A DNA stretch of 64,000 nucleotides from Microbacterium maritypicum (GTDB lineage: Bacteria > Actinomycetota > Actinomycetes > Actinomycetales > Microbacteriaceae), in the NCBI RefSeq assembly GCF_041529975.1, contig NZ_CP168030.1:3100001-3164000 (forward strand), given 5' to 3'. Positions 45,766 to 54,066 of the stretch are shown here, in pieces (position 1 is the first letter of the stretch; each line of letters begins with the position of its first letter). A program made the position numbers and the translations under genes. The notes under the pieces were generated by a model. The model did not search any database and was not told where the DNA came from. It worked only from the letters and a program-made list of their open reading frames with translations.

Positions 45766-46320
45766 TCACGATGGGTTCGGTTCGTCGCCGCCGGCCTGCG
45801 CGTCGCGATGCGCCAGGATCTGCCCGACCTCGATCTGGTCGGCGAGCGTCTCGTGCACGAGGGTGACGTTCGGGACGTTCGCGAGTCGGAGCGGCGCATC
45901 GACGCCGTTGGAGAGGGTGATGTTGCCCGAGCCCCACAGCCGCTGGAGCGGACCACGGCGAACCGCGATCGTGTATCCGCGGGCGTGGGACATCTCGCGG
46001 CGCCCGCGAGCGCCGATGCCATGGTGCGCGATGACCCGCCTGGTCGTGACCGTCGTGCTGCGCGAGTACCAGATCACGAAGGGGATGACGACCGCGAGGA
46101 TGACCAGGAGACCGGCTGCGGCGAGCAGCATCCAGTCCTCGAAGCCCGCGGGCAGGTTGCCGTAGAAGTAGGCCGTCGCACCGAAGGTCGCGATGAGCAC
46201 GAGTGCCGACCAGAACAGCCGACGCGCGTGGCTCCGGAAGCGCGCGATCAGCAACTCCTCCGAAGGCGTACCGGGCGGCGGCATCAGGGGCCGCCCGCCG
46301 AGCGTCACAGGCTGGGTCAC
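45766..46320 (-). CDS. PH-domain (bPH2/YdbS-like) membrane protein
   Basis: The 184-residue protein has two membrane helices (about 36-55 and 64-88) and a bacterial PH-like domain (about 88-165: YSRSTTVTTRRVIAHHGIGARGRREMS, then RGPLQRLWGSGNITLSNG). The family's role is unclear. It lies between birA and purK, as in many related actinobacteria. CACAAT lies 6 nt before the GTG, a weak leaderless signal. Confidence 0.85.
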   Translation of the reverse strand: MTQPVTLGGRPLMPPPGTPSEELLIARFRSHARRLFWSALVLIATFGATAYFYGNLPAGFEDWMLLAAAGLLVILAVVIPFVIWYSRSTTVTTRRVIAHHGIGARGRREMSHARGYTIAVRRGPLQRLWGSGNITLSNGVDAPLRLANVPNVTLVHETLADQIEVGQILAHRDAQAGGDEPNPS

Positions 46321-46370
46321 ACCACCATTGTGCCTGTGATCGCCGACATAGCCGTCTGGACGACGGCGTG

Positions 46371-47147
46371 TCAGTTTCCGGCAGGGCGGACGTGGACGAC
46401 GTCACCGGCGGAAATCGCCTGCTGCTCGCCGTCGACGGACACCACCAGGCGCCCCTCCGGATCGAGTGCTGTGGCCACGCCCTCCAGGATCCGGCCGGCC
46501 GGCAGAGACACGCGGACCGCCTGCCCGATCGTCGCGCATCGGGCGGTCGCCGCCGCATGCAGCCCGCTCCTGCCCGCGTCACCCGTCGAGACGAGCGCGG
46601 ACAGCAGATCATCCAGCGCGGTGAGATACGCCGCCAGGAGCCGATCCTCTTCGGCCTCGACGTCGAGGGCCGCGAACGACGTGGCCGTCGGCACCGGAAG
46701 CTGCTCGACCGTCATCGCCGTGTTCACACCGGCGCCGACGACCACCGCATCCCCCGTCGCCTCGGCGAGGATGCCGCAGATCTTGCGTCCGTCGACCAGT
46801 ACGTCGTTCGGCCACTTCACCCCGACGTCGTGCTCCGGCAGCTGCGCTGCGACCGCGTCCGACATCGCCACCCCGGCGGCGAGCGGAATCCAGCCTCGTG
46901 CCGCCGGGTCGAGCGGCAGAGCGCGCAGAAGCACGGAGACGGCCAAGGCCGTGCCCGCCGGGGCGACCCAGCTGCGGTCGAGGCGGCCTCGGCCCGCGGT
47001 CTGGTCGCGCGTCACGATGGTCGACAGATGCGGCCAACCGACGACATCCCCCGCGTGCGCACGAAGATCGGCGTTCGTCGACCCGGTTCGCTCCCGCACC
47101 TCGAGTCGAGGGACGATCGGATGCGCCAGCGAGAAGTCCACGCTCAT
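46371..47147 (-). CDS. birA: Biotin-[acetyl-CoA-carboxylase] ligase
   Basis: The 258-residue enzyme attaches biotin to carrier proteins of acyl-CoA carboxylases. It has STNADLRAHA, the biotinyl-AMP loop AGRGRLDRSW and VGVKWPNDVLVDGRKICGIL. The N-terminal helix-turn-helix of bifunctional BirA is absent, so it is monofunctional. A small C-terminal SH3-like domain is present (GVATALDPEGRLVV). Its ATG overlaps the stop of the TagF-like gene by 4 bp. Confidence 0.95.
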   Translation of the reverse strand: MSVDFSLAHPIVPRLEVRERTGSTNADLRAHAGDVVGWPHLSTIVTRDQTAGRGRLDRSWVAPAGTALAVSVLLRALPLDPAARGWIPLAAGVAMSDAVAAQLPEHDVGVKWPNDVLVDGRKICGILAEATGDAVVVGAGVNTAMTVEQLPVPTATSFAALDVEAEEDRLLAAYLTALDDLLSALVSTGDAGRSGLHAAATARCATIGQAVRVSLPAGRILEGVATALDPEGRLVVSVDGEQQAISAGDVVHVRPAGN

Positions 47148-48427
47148 ACTTCCTCGTCGTCGACTTCTTCGTCGTCGTCGTCCTCGTCCTCGCGGATCGC
47201 CCCGACCTCGTGGGCCTGCCACCGCTCCCACTCCTTCATGAGCCCGTCGACCGCCGCGTGGAACTTCTCCGTGGCCACTCCCAGTGTCGTGTCACCGAAG
47301 TAGTGCTGCACCCACATCCGCAGACGAGCGGTGGCTGCCTCGTCGGCTCGCACGCGTTCGACCTCCGCGACGATGTCGTGCGCGGCCTCCGCCGTCAACC
47401 ATTCGCAATCAGCCAGATAGCCCTGCGTGTCGATGGAAGCACGTTCGTCGGTCGGACGCGTGATCATCAGCGGCTTCCCCGCGGCCAGACGGTCGTAGAC
47501 CATCGCGGAGATGTCGACGATCGCGACATCGGCCGCCGTCAGCTGCCAGCCGAGCTCCGGTGCATGATCGTAGACGTGCTGCGCCGTCGGGTCCGCCGCG
47601 TTCGCGGCAGCGATCGCCGCGATGATCCGCCGGTGGGCAGCCCCGTACGCCTCGTCCACGACACCGCTACGCGGGTGGGGACGGTAGATCACCCGATGCG
47701 CGCCGGTCGCCAGCAGTCGCGTCACGAGCGCTTCGCCGTGCGTGGCGATCGACCCGTAGTGGGCACTCGGGCGGTCCCCCTCCCATGTGGGCGCGTAGAG
47801 GACGACGGTCCGCTCGTCCGGCACGAAGGGGAGCGTTCCCGAGTAGTGATCCGCCTGCGGCCGGCCGATCTCGATGGTGCGGCGATCCACGTCATAGTCC
47901 CACAACGTGCGCGACAGCCGATCACGCGCAGCCTGACCGGCCACGAAGGCGTAGTCGTAGGCCTTGTACTGATTCGTGGTCATGTACATCTTGTCGGACT
48001 CGCCGTGGTTGATGAACACGTGCCACCGCCGCCCGTAGCGGAACATCTGGAAGTTGCGGGTGTTCTGGTTCACGTACAGCACCACGCGGATGTCCTGCGT
48101 CGCGATGAACCGTTCGAGGTCGCGGACCTTCGGCACGAAGGCGACGGGAGGGGAATCCTCCTCGAGCAGCCTCTCGGTTCCGGTCGCCTGACGCGAGAGC
48201 ACGACGACGGGCCACCGCTTCGCGAGTTCGGCGAGCGGGCGGTACCACTGACGCATCTGGTACATGTTCACGGCACCGTCGGCGAAATACACCGCCACCT
48301 GGAAGTGGTCGGTCGGGAGGGGTTCGCGTTCCGAGAGCCGCCGACGCACGCGTTGCACGGCGGTGCGGGATGCGAGCGCCCGCGTCAGCAGTCGGTACGC
48401 CTTCTTCGCATCAGACAGTGCACCCAT
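47144..48427 (-). CDS. CDP-glycerol glycerophosphotransferase family protein (TagF-like)
   Basis: The 427-residue protein has a GT-B fold with the TagF marks: FINHGESDK for the acceptor side, VVLYAPTWEGDR (about 220) and VIYRPHPRSG with the conserved His, then VAIVDISAMVYDRLAAGKPLM in place of TDYSS. Family members transfer polyol phosphate units to teichoic-acid chains. The C terminus ends in an acidic run of Glu and Asp (about 14 residues) encoded by GAC/GAG triplets. TATTCT lies 6 nt before the ATG. It is the first gene of the unit leading to birA. Confidence 0.87.
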   Translation of the reverse strand: MGALSDAKKAYRLLTRALASRTAVQRVRRRLSEREPLPTDHFQVAVYFADGAVNMYQMRQWYRPLAELAKRWPVVVLSRQATGTERLLEEDSPPVAFVPKVRDLERFIATQDIRVVLYVNQNTRNFQMFRYGRRWHVFINHGESDKMYMTTNQYKAYDYAFVAGQAARDRLSRTLWDYDVDRRTIEIGRPQADHYSGTLPFVPDERTVVLYAPTWEGDRPSAHYGSIATHGEALVTRLLATGAHRVIYRPHPRSGVVDEAYGAAHRRIIAAIAAANAADPTAQHVYDHAPELGWQLTAADVAIVDISAMVYDRLAAGKPLMITRPTDERASIDTQGYLADCEWLTAEAAHDIVAEVERVRADEAATARLRMWVQHYFGDTTLGVATEKFHAAVDGLMKEWERWQAHEVGAIREDEDDDDEEVDDEEV

Positions 48428-48433
48428 CCCTCC

Positions 48434-48439
48434 AGAATA
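48434..48439 (-). promoter_or_regulatory. TagF-like gene -10 box, leaderless type
   Basis: TATTCT, a 6-nt spacer (GGAGGG) and the ATG. The purine-rich spacer is too close to the ATG to be a normal ribosome binding site. Confidence 0.5.
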
Positions 48440-48548
48440 GTTCGTCGGGGCGGCGTCGTCCGGCGCCTGCGGACGGATCCGGCGCCGGAAGGGCGATAGT
48501 CCGCGTCCTCCTCAGGATCAGTGGGAGCCACCGTGACATGATCGTCAT

Positions 48549-49622
48549 GTGCCAGCCGACGAATCAGCCGCTCCCCTGCCCGGGGTGTCCTTCGTGATGC
48601 CGGTGCTCAACGAGCGCGCCTACCTCGAGCACGCGATCGAATCCGTGCTCGCCCAGGACGTCGATGTCCCCACCGAGCTCGTCCTCGCGCTGGGGCCGTC
48701 GAACGACGGCACGACGGAGCTCGCTCAGCGCCTGGCTGAGCAGGACGAGCGTATCCGGCTGGTCGACAATCCCGCGGCGCACATCCCCGTCGGACTCAAC
48801 GCCGCGATCCGAGCGAGCCGCTATTCGACGATCGTGCGCGTCGACGCGCACTCCGAGCTCTCCGCCGGCTACGCCGCCCGGGCGCTCCGGACCCTGGAAC
48901 GCACCGATTCGGCCAATGTGGGCGGCGTCATGCACGCCGAGGGACGCACACCGTTCCAGAAGGCCGTCGCCCGCCTGTACAACTCCCCCGTCGGACTCGG
49001 CGGAGGCGCGTACCACGGCAGCTCCCAGGAGGGCGAGGCCGAGTCCGCCTATCTCGGCGTCATGCGACGCGAGGTCCTGGACGAGGTCGGCCTGTTCGAC
49101 GAGTCGATCCGGCGTGGCGAGGACTGGGAGCTCAACCTTCGCATCCGTCAGGCCGGGCACCGTGTCTGGTTCGACCCCGAGCTGTCCGTCACCTACTGGC
49201 CCCGCGAGAGCTGGATCCGTCTGGCGCGCCAGTTCCGCGCGACCGGCGCCTGGCGCGGCGAGCTCGTGCGTCGGTTCGGTCGCCGCAACGGCATCCGCTA
49301 CTTCGCGCCGCCTGCGCTCGTGCTCCTGGTCCTGCTCGCCCTCGTGACGGGGATCCTCCAGCTCACCGGAGTGCTCGGCGGCGCGGTCTCGCTGATCGTC
49401 TCCCTCCTCGTGTACGCACCCCTCGCGCTGTATCTGCTCCTCGTGCTGGGCGTCGCTCTGGCGCCGCGTGGCGGCGGTGTGCGCCAACGGCTGTGGACCA
49501 CGCTCGTGCTGCCGACCATGCATCTGTCCTGGGGAATCGGCTTCCTCGGCGGCGTGCTCCGCGGAGCCCGCGACACCGTCGACGCCTCTCGCCTCGGCAC
49601 TCGCAACACTCCGCTGCCCTGA
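48549..49622 (+). CDS. GT2 glycosyltransferase with C-terminal membrane helices
   Basis: The 357-residue protein has a GT2 core (VSFVMPVLNERAYLEHAIESVL, ALGPSNDGT, VRVDAHSELSAGYA as the DxD-type site, and RRGEDWELNLRIRQAG with the catalytic Asp). Three or four helices follow from residue 255. It resembles actinobacterial SpsA-like and ExoA-type transferases for exopolysaccharides. It is divergent from the TagF-like gene at 47144. The start GTG lies in a small palindrome (48536-48550). Confidence 0.88.
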   Translation: MPADESAAPLPGVSFVMPVLNERAYLEHAIESVLAQDVDVPTELVLALGPSNDGTTELAQRLAEQDERIRLVDNPAAHIPVGLNAAIRASRYSTIVRVDAHSELSAGYAARALRTLERTDSANVGGVMHAEGRTPFQKAVARLYNSPVGLGGGAYHGSSQEGEAESAYLGVMRREVLDEVGLFDESIRRGEDWELNLRIRQAGHRVWFDPELSVTYWPRESWIRLARQFRATGAWRGELVRRFGRRNGIRYFAPPALVLLVLLALVTGILQLTGVLGGAVSLIVSLLVYAPLALYLLLVLGVALAPRGGGVRQRLWTTLVLPTMHLSWGIGFLGGVLRGARDTVDASRLGTRNTPLP

Positions 49623-49649
49623 ACCGCTCCGGCGGCGAGGCCGGCGACG

Positions 49650-51086
49650 TCAGAGCGTGACGAAGCCGAGATCGAGGATGCGGTCGACGACACGCTGAGC
49701 AGCGTGGCCGTCGTCACGGGGGTTGAACTGTCGGCGCCACGCCGCATACCGCTCGGCGAATGCGGCGTCGTGACCCGCGTCATCGAGGGCGGCGGTGAGC
49801 TCTTGTTGCGTGCGCACCAGGGGTCCCGGCGCGCGTTCGGCGAGGTCGAAGTAGAAGCCGCGCAGCTGTCCACGGTAGTGATCGAGGTCGGGCACCAGAA
49901 AGTACATCGGCTTGCCTGTGACGCTGAAATCGAACATCACCGAGGAGTAGTCGGTGATCAGCGCGTCGGCGGCGAGCAGCAGCCGCGCGGTCTCCGGATA
50001 TCCCGTCACGTCGATGACGCGCGCGCCGTCGCGGTCGCGGCCCTGTTCGAGCGTCCGGGAATGGCCGCGCACGAGCACCACCGCGTTGGCCTGACGTGCC
50101 AGGAGTTCGGGGTCGATGAAGTCGACCATCTCGGTGCGGTCGTCTCGCCAGGTCGGGGCGTAAAGGAGCACCCTCTCTTCGGCCCCGATGCCCAGGGAGC
50201 GGCGGATCGCAGCCGGGTCTTCCGAGATCAGCGTGTCATTGCGGGGGTAGCCGTCCACCCAGATCGGGCGCCCGAAGAACGCGTATGCCTTGCGCAGAAT
50301 GCGTTCCGAGTAGGCGTTCTGCGCCAGGAGGACGTCCCAGCGGCGGGACTCCTTGACCACCGCCGCCATGCGTCGCGGATCGAAACCCGGCCGGTGCAGC
50401 GCGAGCCGCTTCAGCGGGGTGCCGTGCCAGGTCTGCAGGACCTTCTGACCCGGCTTGCGGGCGAAACGACGCCGCAGCCAGTCGTTGACGACGAGCAGAC
50501 GCGCCGCTCCCCGTGCATGCCACCACTGGGGGCTCCCCTCGACGACCGCGATCGCGCCCTCCGGGACCTCGACCGAGAGGTCGACGACGCTCCAGTAGCG
50601 CCGCACCTGCGGAGCACGAGTCGCGAGCTCGCGGTCGATCGCGCGAGGATTGCAGCCGACGCTGCGACCGTAGAAGCTCTCGAAGAAGACCGCGTTCTCG
50701 GTGCCGCCGCTCTGGGCGACGTAGCGCTCCTCGAGCGTCGACCTGCCTTCCACCGTCTCGTACACGGGATCGATCGGCGCGGCGATGCGGACCGTGCTGC
50801 CGTCGACGGCGATGCGCACGCCGGTCAGGACGACAGGATCGATCCTCAGCTCCTGCAGGTCGACATCCGAGATCCGCAGCTCGTACGTTCCGGTCGGTAG
50901 CGGGAGTGACGGGCCGCCCCAGCGCGACGCCTCCAGCGGGAACGCGGCCTTCCACGTCTTGCCGCCGCCGCTGATGCGGGCCTCGACCCGTGCGCGCGGT
51001 CCGACCAACACGGCTTCCGCCGGTCGTGCCCCGGTCCCTGCGACGACCAGCGCCTGTGCCGTGTCGTCGATGCGGGCCGTTGTCAT
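49650..51086 (-). CDS. CDP-glycerol glycerophosphotransferase family protein (TagF-like) with N-terminal beta domain
   Basis: The 478-residue protein has ~130 residues of beta-rich sequence before the transferase part. The TagF part has KVLQTWHGTPLKRLALHRPG (His of the active site), VLLYAPTWRDDRTEM, VLVRGHSRT and ALITDYSSVMFDFSVTGKPM, which are the complete family motifs. A polyol-phosphate polymerase or primer enzyme is likely. It overlaps the preceding gene by 4 bp, and the two are related and co-transcribed. No CDP-glycerol synthase is seen nearby. Confidence 0.92.
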   Translation of the reverse strand: MTTARIDDTAQALVVAGTGARPAEAVLVGPRARVEARISGGGKTWKAAFPLEASRWGGPSLPLPTGTYELRISDVDLQELRIDPVVLTGVRIAVDGSTVRIAAPIDPVYETVEGRSTLEERYVAQSGGTENAVFFESFYGRSVGCNPRAIDRELATRAPQVRRYWSVVDLSVEVPEGAIAVVEGSPQWWHARGAARLLVVNDWLRRRFARKPGQKVLQTWHGTPLKRLALHRPGFDPRRMAAVVKESRRWDVLLAQNAYSERILRKAYAFFGRPIWVDGYPRNDTLISEDPAAIRRSLGIGAEERVLLYAPTWRDDRTEMVDFIDPELLARQANAVVLVRGHSRTLEQGRDRDGARVIDVTGYPETARLLLAADALITDYSSVMFDFSVTGKPMYFLVPDLDHYRGQLRGFYFDLAERAPGPLVRTQQELTAALDDAGHDAAFAERYAAWRRQFNPRDDGHAAQRVVDRILDLGFVTL

Positions 51087-52336
51087 GCTGCTCCCTTCGG
51101 CGCGGGAATCCCCCGTGCGCGGATCACGTCATAGACGCGCTCGGTGTTGCGCCCGTCTCGATACGCGTGCATCCCCGCGCTGAGCGTAGCGGACCGCACG
51201 GACGCCGCGTCGTACACGCGACGGTCGGTGAGCAGATGCTCGAGCTGCGCGAGCAGCCCCGTCCAATCCGCGGCCGCGTCCTGGCCCGCGACCTCTTCGT
51301 ATCGACCGTAGAAGCCGCGTGTGCGCGCGTACTGCTGGGCGTCGGGCGCCAGGAAAAGGACCGGCATCGGCAACAGCCCCACGTCGTAAGCGAGAGAGGA
51401 GTAGTCGGTGACGAGCACGTCCACCGCCGGCAGCACGGGCGTGACGTCGGCGATCACGGTCGAGCCCAGAGCGCGGACCCGCCTGCTCGGCAGGGGCGGC
51501 GCGTAGCCACCTTCCCCCAGCGGGTGCGAACGCACGAGGAGAACGGCGTCCTGCGCTTCGAGGAGGCGGATGATCTGAACCCACTCCGCCGCAGACGGAA
51601 CGGCGGGGTCGGGAGCGCCGTCCCGCCAGGTCGGCGCGTACAGGACTGTGCGCGCGGACACGGGGATGTCGCCGACGACCCGGCGGAGAAGTGCGGATGC
51701 GGCGCTGCGCCGCTCCTCCCCCGAACCCGCCGAGAGGACATCGACGCGAGGCTCGCCGGTCACGACGACCCGGTCGTCGCCGAGACCGAATGCGGACTCC
51801 AGCCTGCCCCTCGCGCGATGGGACGCGGCGGGCAGCACACGGATCCGCTGCGCGGCGGCGCGGTAGAGCACCGCGATCGCGCGACGCAGCAGCTGCGCAC
51901 CGGGGACTTTCGGCACCTCGGTCGTCGCCGGCGAGTCCAGCCCGATCCGCTTGAGCGGGATGCCGTGCCAGAGCTGGACGACGAACGCGCCACCGTTCGC
52001 ATAGCGGTTGACATCGCCCAAGCCGTGAGTGACCACCAGCACACCGGCCCTGGCGGTCGCCCACCAGCCGCGTAGGCCGCTCTTGCGGGCGAAACGGATG
52101 CCGAGAGCGGCCGCCTCGCGGTCTTCGCGTTCGGATGACGTGAGCCAGAACGTGTCATGGCCCGCCGCTGCCGCGTGCTGCTGCATCGCGAGCGCACCGT
52201 CGCCGATCCCGGCACCGCAGCCGAACACCCAGCGCCGCCCTCGCGGGAGGAGAAGAGTACCGATGCGTCCGACGGCATACAGCGGGATCCGGAGCAGTTT
52301 GGCCGCGTTGCCGGTGCCGAAAGAGAAGGACGCCAC
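51083..52336 (-). CDS. CDP-glycerol glycerophosphotransferase family protein (TagF-like)
   Basis: The 417-residue protein has all TagF motifs: VVQLWHGIPLKRIGLDSP, TVLYAPTWRDGAPD, LVRSHPLG and VLVTDYSSLAYDVGLLPMPVLFL. It lacks the N-terminal domain of its neighbour. Its GTG lies inside the stem of the preceding terminator hairpin, with TAGGCT 6 nt before it in the loop; no other start codon lies within the first 30 codons. It would begin a two-gene unit with the TagF-like gene at 49650. Confidence 0.9.
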   Translation of the reverse strand: MASFSFGTGNAAKLLRIPLYAVGRIGTLLLPRGRRWVFGCGAGIGDGALAMQQHAAAAGHDTFWLTSSEREDREAAALGIRFARKSGLRGWWATARAGVLVVTHGLGDVNRYANGGAFVVQLWHGIPLKRIGLDSPATTEVPKVPGAQLLRRAIAVLYRAAAQRIRVLPAASHRARGRLESAFGLGDDRVVVTGEPRVDVLSAGSGEERRSAASALLRRVVGDIPVSARTVLYAPTWRDGAPDPAVPSAAEWVQIIRLLEAQDAVLLVRSHPLGEGGYAPPLPSRRVRALGSTVIADVTPVLPAVDVLVTDYSSLAYDVGLLPMPVLFLAPDAQQYARTRGFYGRYEEVAGQDAAADWTGLLAQLEHLLTDRRVYDAASVRSATLSAGMHAYRDGRNTERVYDVIRARGIPAPKGAA

Positions 52337-52366
52337 CCCGCGAGCCTATCGCGCGGGGTGGCGTCC
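52328..52366 (-). terminator. htrA terminator with the next gene's -10 box in its loop
   Basis: A perfect 15-bp GC-rich stem (52328-52342 with 52352-52366) has a 9-nt loop and a T-rich sequence after it on the minus strand (TTCTCTTTC). The loop reads CGATAGGCT on the minus strand and contains the TAGGCT box. The GTG at 52336-52334 is inside the downstream arm. Confidence 0.8.
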
Positions 52367-52384
52367 CTCGCTGTGAGGCTCGGG

Positions 52385-53968
52385 TCAGCCGGCCAGTTCG
52401 CCGAGGGTCACCTCGACGTCGTAGTCCTTGCCGTTGCGGACATATGTGACGGTGGCCTTGCTGCCGGCCGCTGCCGCACGCACCTGCGCGGTGAGGTCGG
52501 TCGCGCTGGTGATCGGCACCCCGTTGAAGGAGGTGACGATGTCGCCCTTCTCGATGCCGGCTGCGGCAGCAGCCCCGCCCTCGTTGGCCTTGGCGATGTA
52601 GGCACCGGCGACGGTAGCGCCCTCGATGCTCGATGCGTCCTGGACGGATGCGTTCAGCAGACCGTGGGTCGCTGCGCCGTCGGCGATGATCTCCTCGGAC
52701 ACTCGCTTGGCGATGTTCGAAGGGATCGCGAAGCCGATGCCGATCGAGCCGGACTCCTCGGAGCTGCCCGAGCTCGCGATCGCCACGTTGATGCCGATCA
52801 GCTCGCCCTTGCTGTTCACGAGCGCTCCACCGGAGTTTCCGTGGTTGATCGCGGCATCCGTCTGGATGACGGCGATCGAGATCGACTCCGAGGTCTGCTG
52901 CTGCTCGCCGCTGCCGGGGATGTCGAACTGGAACGGCCCCTGGCCCTGGCCCTCGGGAGACTGCTCCTGCGGCGCGTCTTCGGCGGACGAGTCGGGCAGA
53001 GCGGAGGACGCGATCTGGATGCTTCGGTTGAGCGCGCTCACGATGCCGGTCGTCACCGAGTTCGCCAGGCCCAGCGGGGCACCGAGCGCAACGGTCGTGT
53101 CGCCGACGTTGAGCTTCGACGAGTCGGCGAAGTCGATGGGCGTGAGTCCCTGGGCGTCCTTCAGCTTGATCACGGCAAGGTCGTAGATCGGGTCGGTGCC
53201 GACGACGGTGGCCTCGTAGATCTTCCCGTCCGACGCGGTCACGCGGATGGTGGGATCTGCCGCTGCACCGCCGAGGGTGACGACGTGCGTGTTCGTGAGC
53301 ACGTAGCCGTCGTCGCTGATGATCACGCCGGAGCCGCTGCCGGCTTCCTGCGAGCCGGCGACCTCGATGGTGACCACGGACGGCAGTGCGGAGGTCGCGA
53401 CCGCGGTGGTCTCGTTGACCGAGCCGGGGTTGTTGACCGTCACGGTCTGCGGCCCGGTCGCCGTGCCGGAGGACGGGGTGTCCTGGAGCCCGTTCAGCAG
53501 CGCACCGCCGCCGAAGCCCGCGACGCCGCCGACGAGTGCGGCCGCGACGATCAGCGCCGCGAACTTCGTGCCCCCGCGCGACTTCTGCTCCTTGGTCTTG
53601 GTGCCATCGCCGACGAGCGGCTCCGCGCCGTACGGCTGCGTGGGCTGCGTGTGCGACGCCGTCGGGATGCCGAAGGCCGCGCCCGAAGCGGTGCCCGTCG
53701 CCGGCGCAGATGGCGCGCTGAATGCGTGCGGCACCGGCGCGACCTGCGGCGCGGGCGACACGTGCGACGTGAACGTCGACGGCACCTCGTGCCCCTGCAC
53801 CGGTGCACCGGGCATCGGCGCGGCGGTGGCGGGCGCGGCGGATGCCGACCCGGTCGTGTCAGCGGCGGCAGGCGTCGCCGGCTGAGCGGCGACCTCTGCA
53901 GCCTCGGTGGACGGCACGGCGTCGTTCGACGCGGGTGCCGAGTGGTCCTGGGTGTTGTCTTCGTTCAT
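52385..53968 (-). CDS. htrA: HtrA/DegP-type serine protease with PDZ domain
   Basis: The 527-residue protein has a ~130-residue cytosolic Ala/Pro-rich region, a membrane helix (about 136-158) and an outer trypsin-like domain. The catalytic triad is H228 (LTNTHVV), D263 (IYDLAVIKL) and S379 (INHGNSGGALV). A C-terminal PDZ domain (about 430-520) carries the GIEKGDIVTSFNG block. It degrades or refolds damaged proteins outside the membrane. A GAAGGAG ribosome binding site lies 7 nt before the ATG, so this gene has a leader, unlike its divergent neighbour. Confidence 0.94.
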   Translation of the reverse strand: MNEDNTQDHSAPASNDAVPSTEAAEVAAQPATPAAADTTGSASAAPATAAPMPGAPVQGHEVPSTFTSHVSPAPQVAPVPHAFSAPSAPATGTASGAAFGIPTASHTQPTQPYGAEPLVGDGTKTKEQKSRGGTKFAALIVAAALVGGVAGFGGGALLNGLQDTPSSGTATGPQTVTVNNPGSVNETTAVATSALPSVVTIEVAGSQEAGSGSGVIISDDGYVLTNTHVVTLGGAAADPTIRVTASDGKIYEATVVGTDPIYDLAVIKLKDAQGLTPIDFADSSKLNVGDTTVALGAPLGLANSVTTGIVSALNRSIQIASSALPDSSAEDAPQEQSPEGQGQGPFQFDIPGSGEQQQTSESISIAVIQTDAAINHGNSGGALVNSKGELIGINVAIASSGSSEESGSIGIGFAIPSNIAKRVSEEIIADGAATHGLLNASVQDASSIEGATVAGAYIAKANEGGAAAAAGIEKGDIVTSFNGVPITSATDLTAQVRAAAAGSKATVTYVRNGKDYDVEVTLGELAG

Positions 53969-54053
53969 GGTGTGTGCTCCTTCAACGACCACTTCAGAAT
54001 GACGCCTGTGTCTGTGTGTTCCTTATGTCGACGATGAGTTTCAGCTATGGCCT

Positions 54054-54059
54054 TAGCCT
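54054..54059 (+). promoter_or_regulatory. Aminotransferase -10 box, leaderless type
   Basis: TAGCCT with a 7-nt spacer to the ATG at 54067, matching the element at 3924-3929 in hexamer and spacing. Confidence 0.5.
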
Positions 54060-54066
54060 GTTCTTC

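Noticed and set aside
44297..46165. 622-residue plus-strand frame
   Set aside because: It is antisense to purK and the PH-domain protein.
48536..48550. Palindrome ACATGA-TCG-TCATGT at the GT2 start as an operator
   Set aside because: Only 6-bp arms and no second copy at other promoters; too weak to call.
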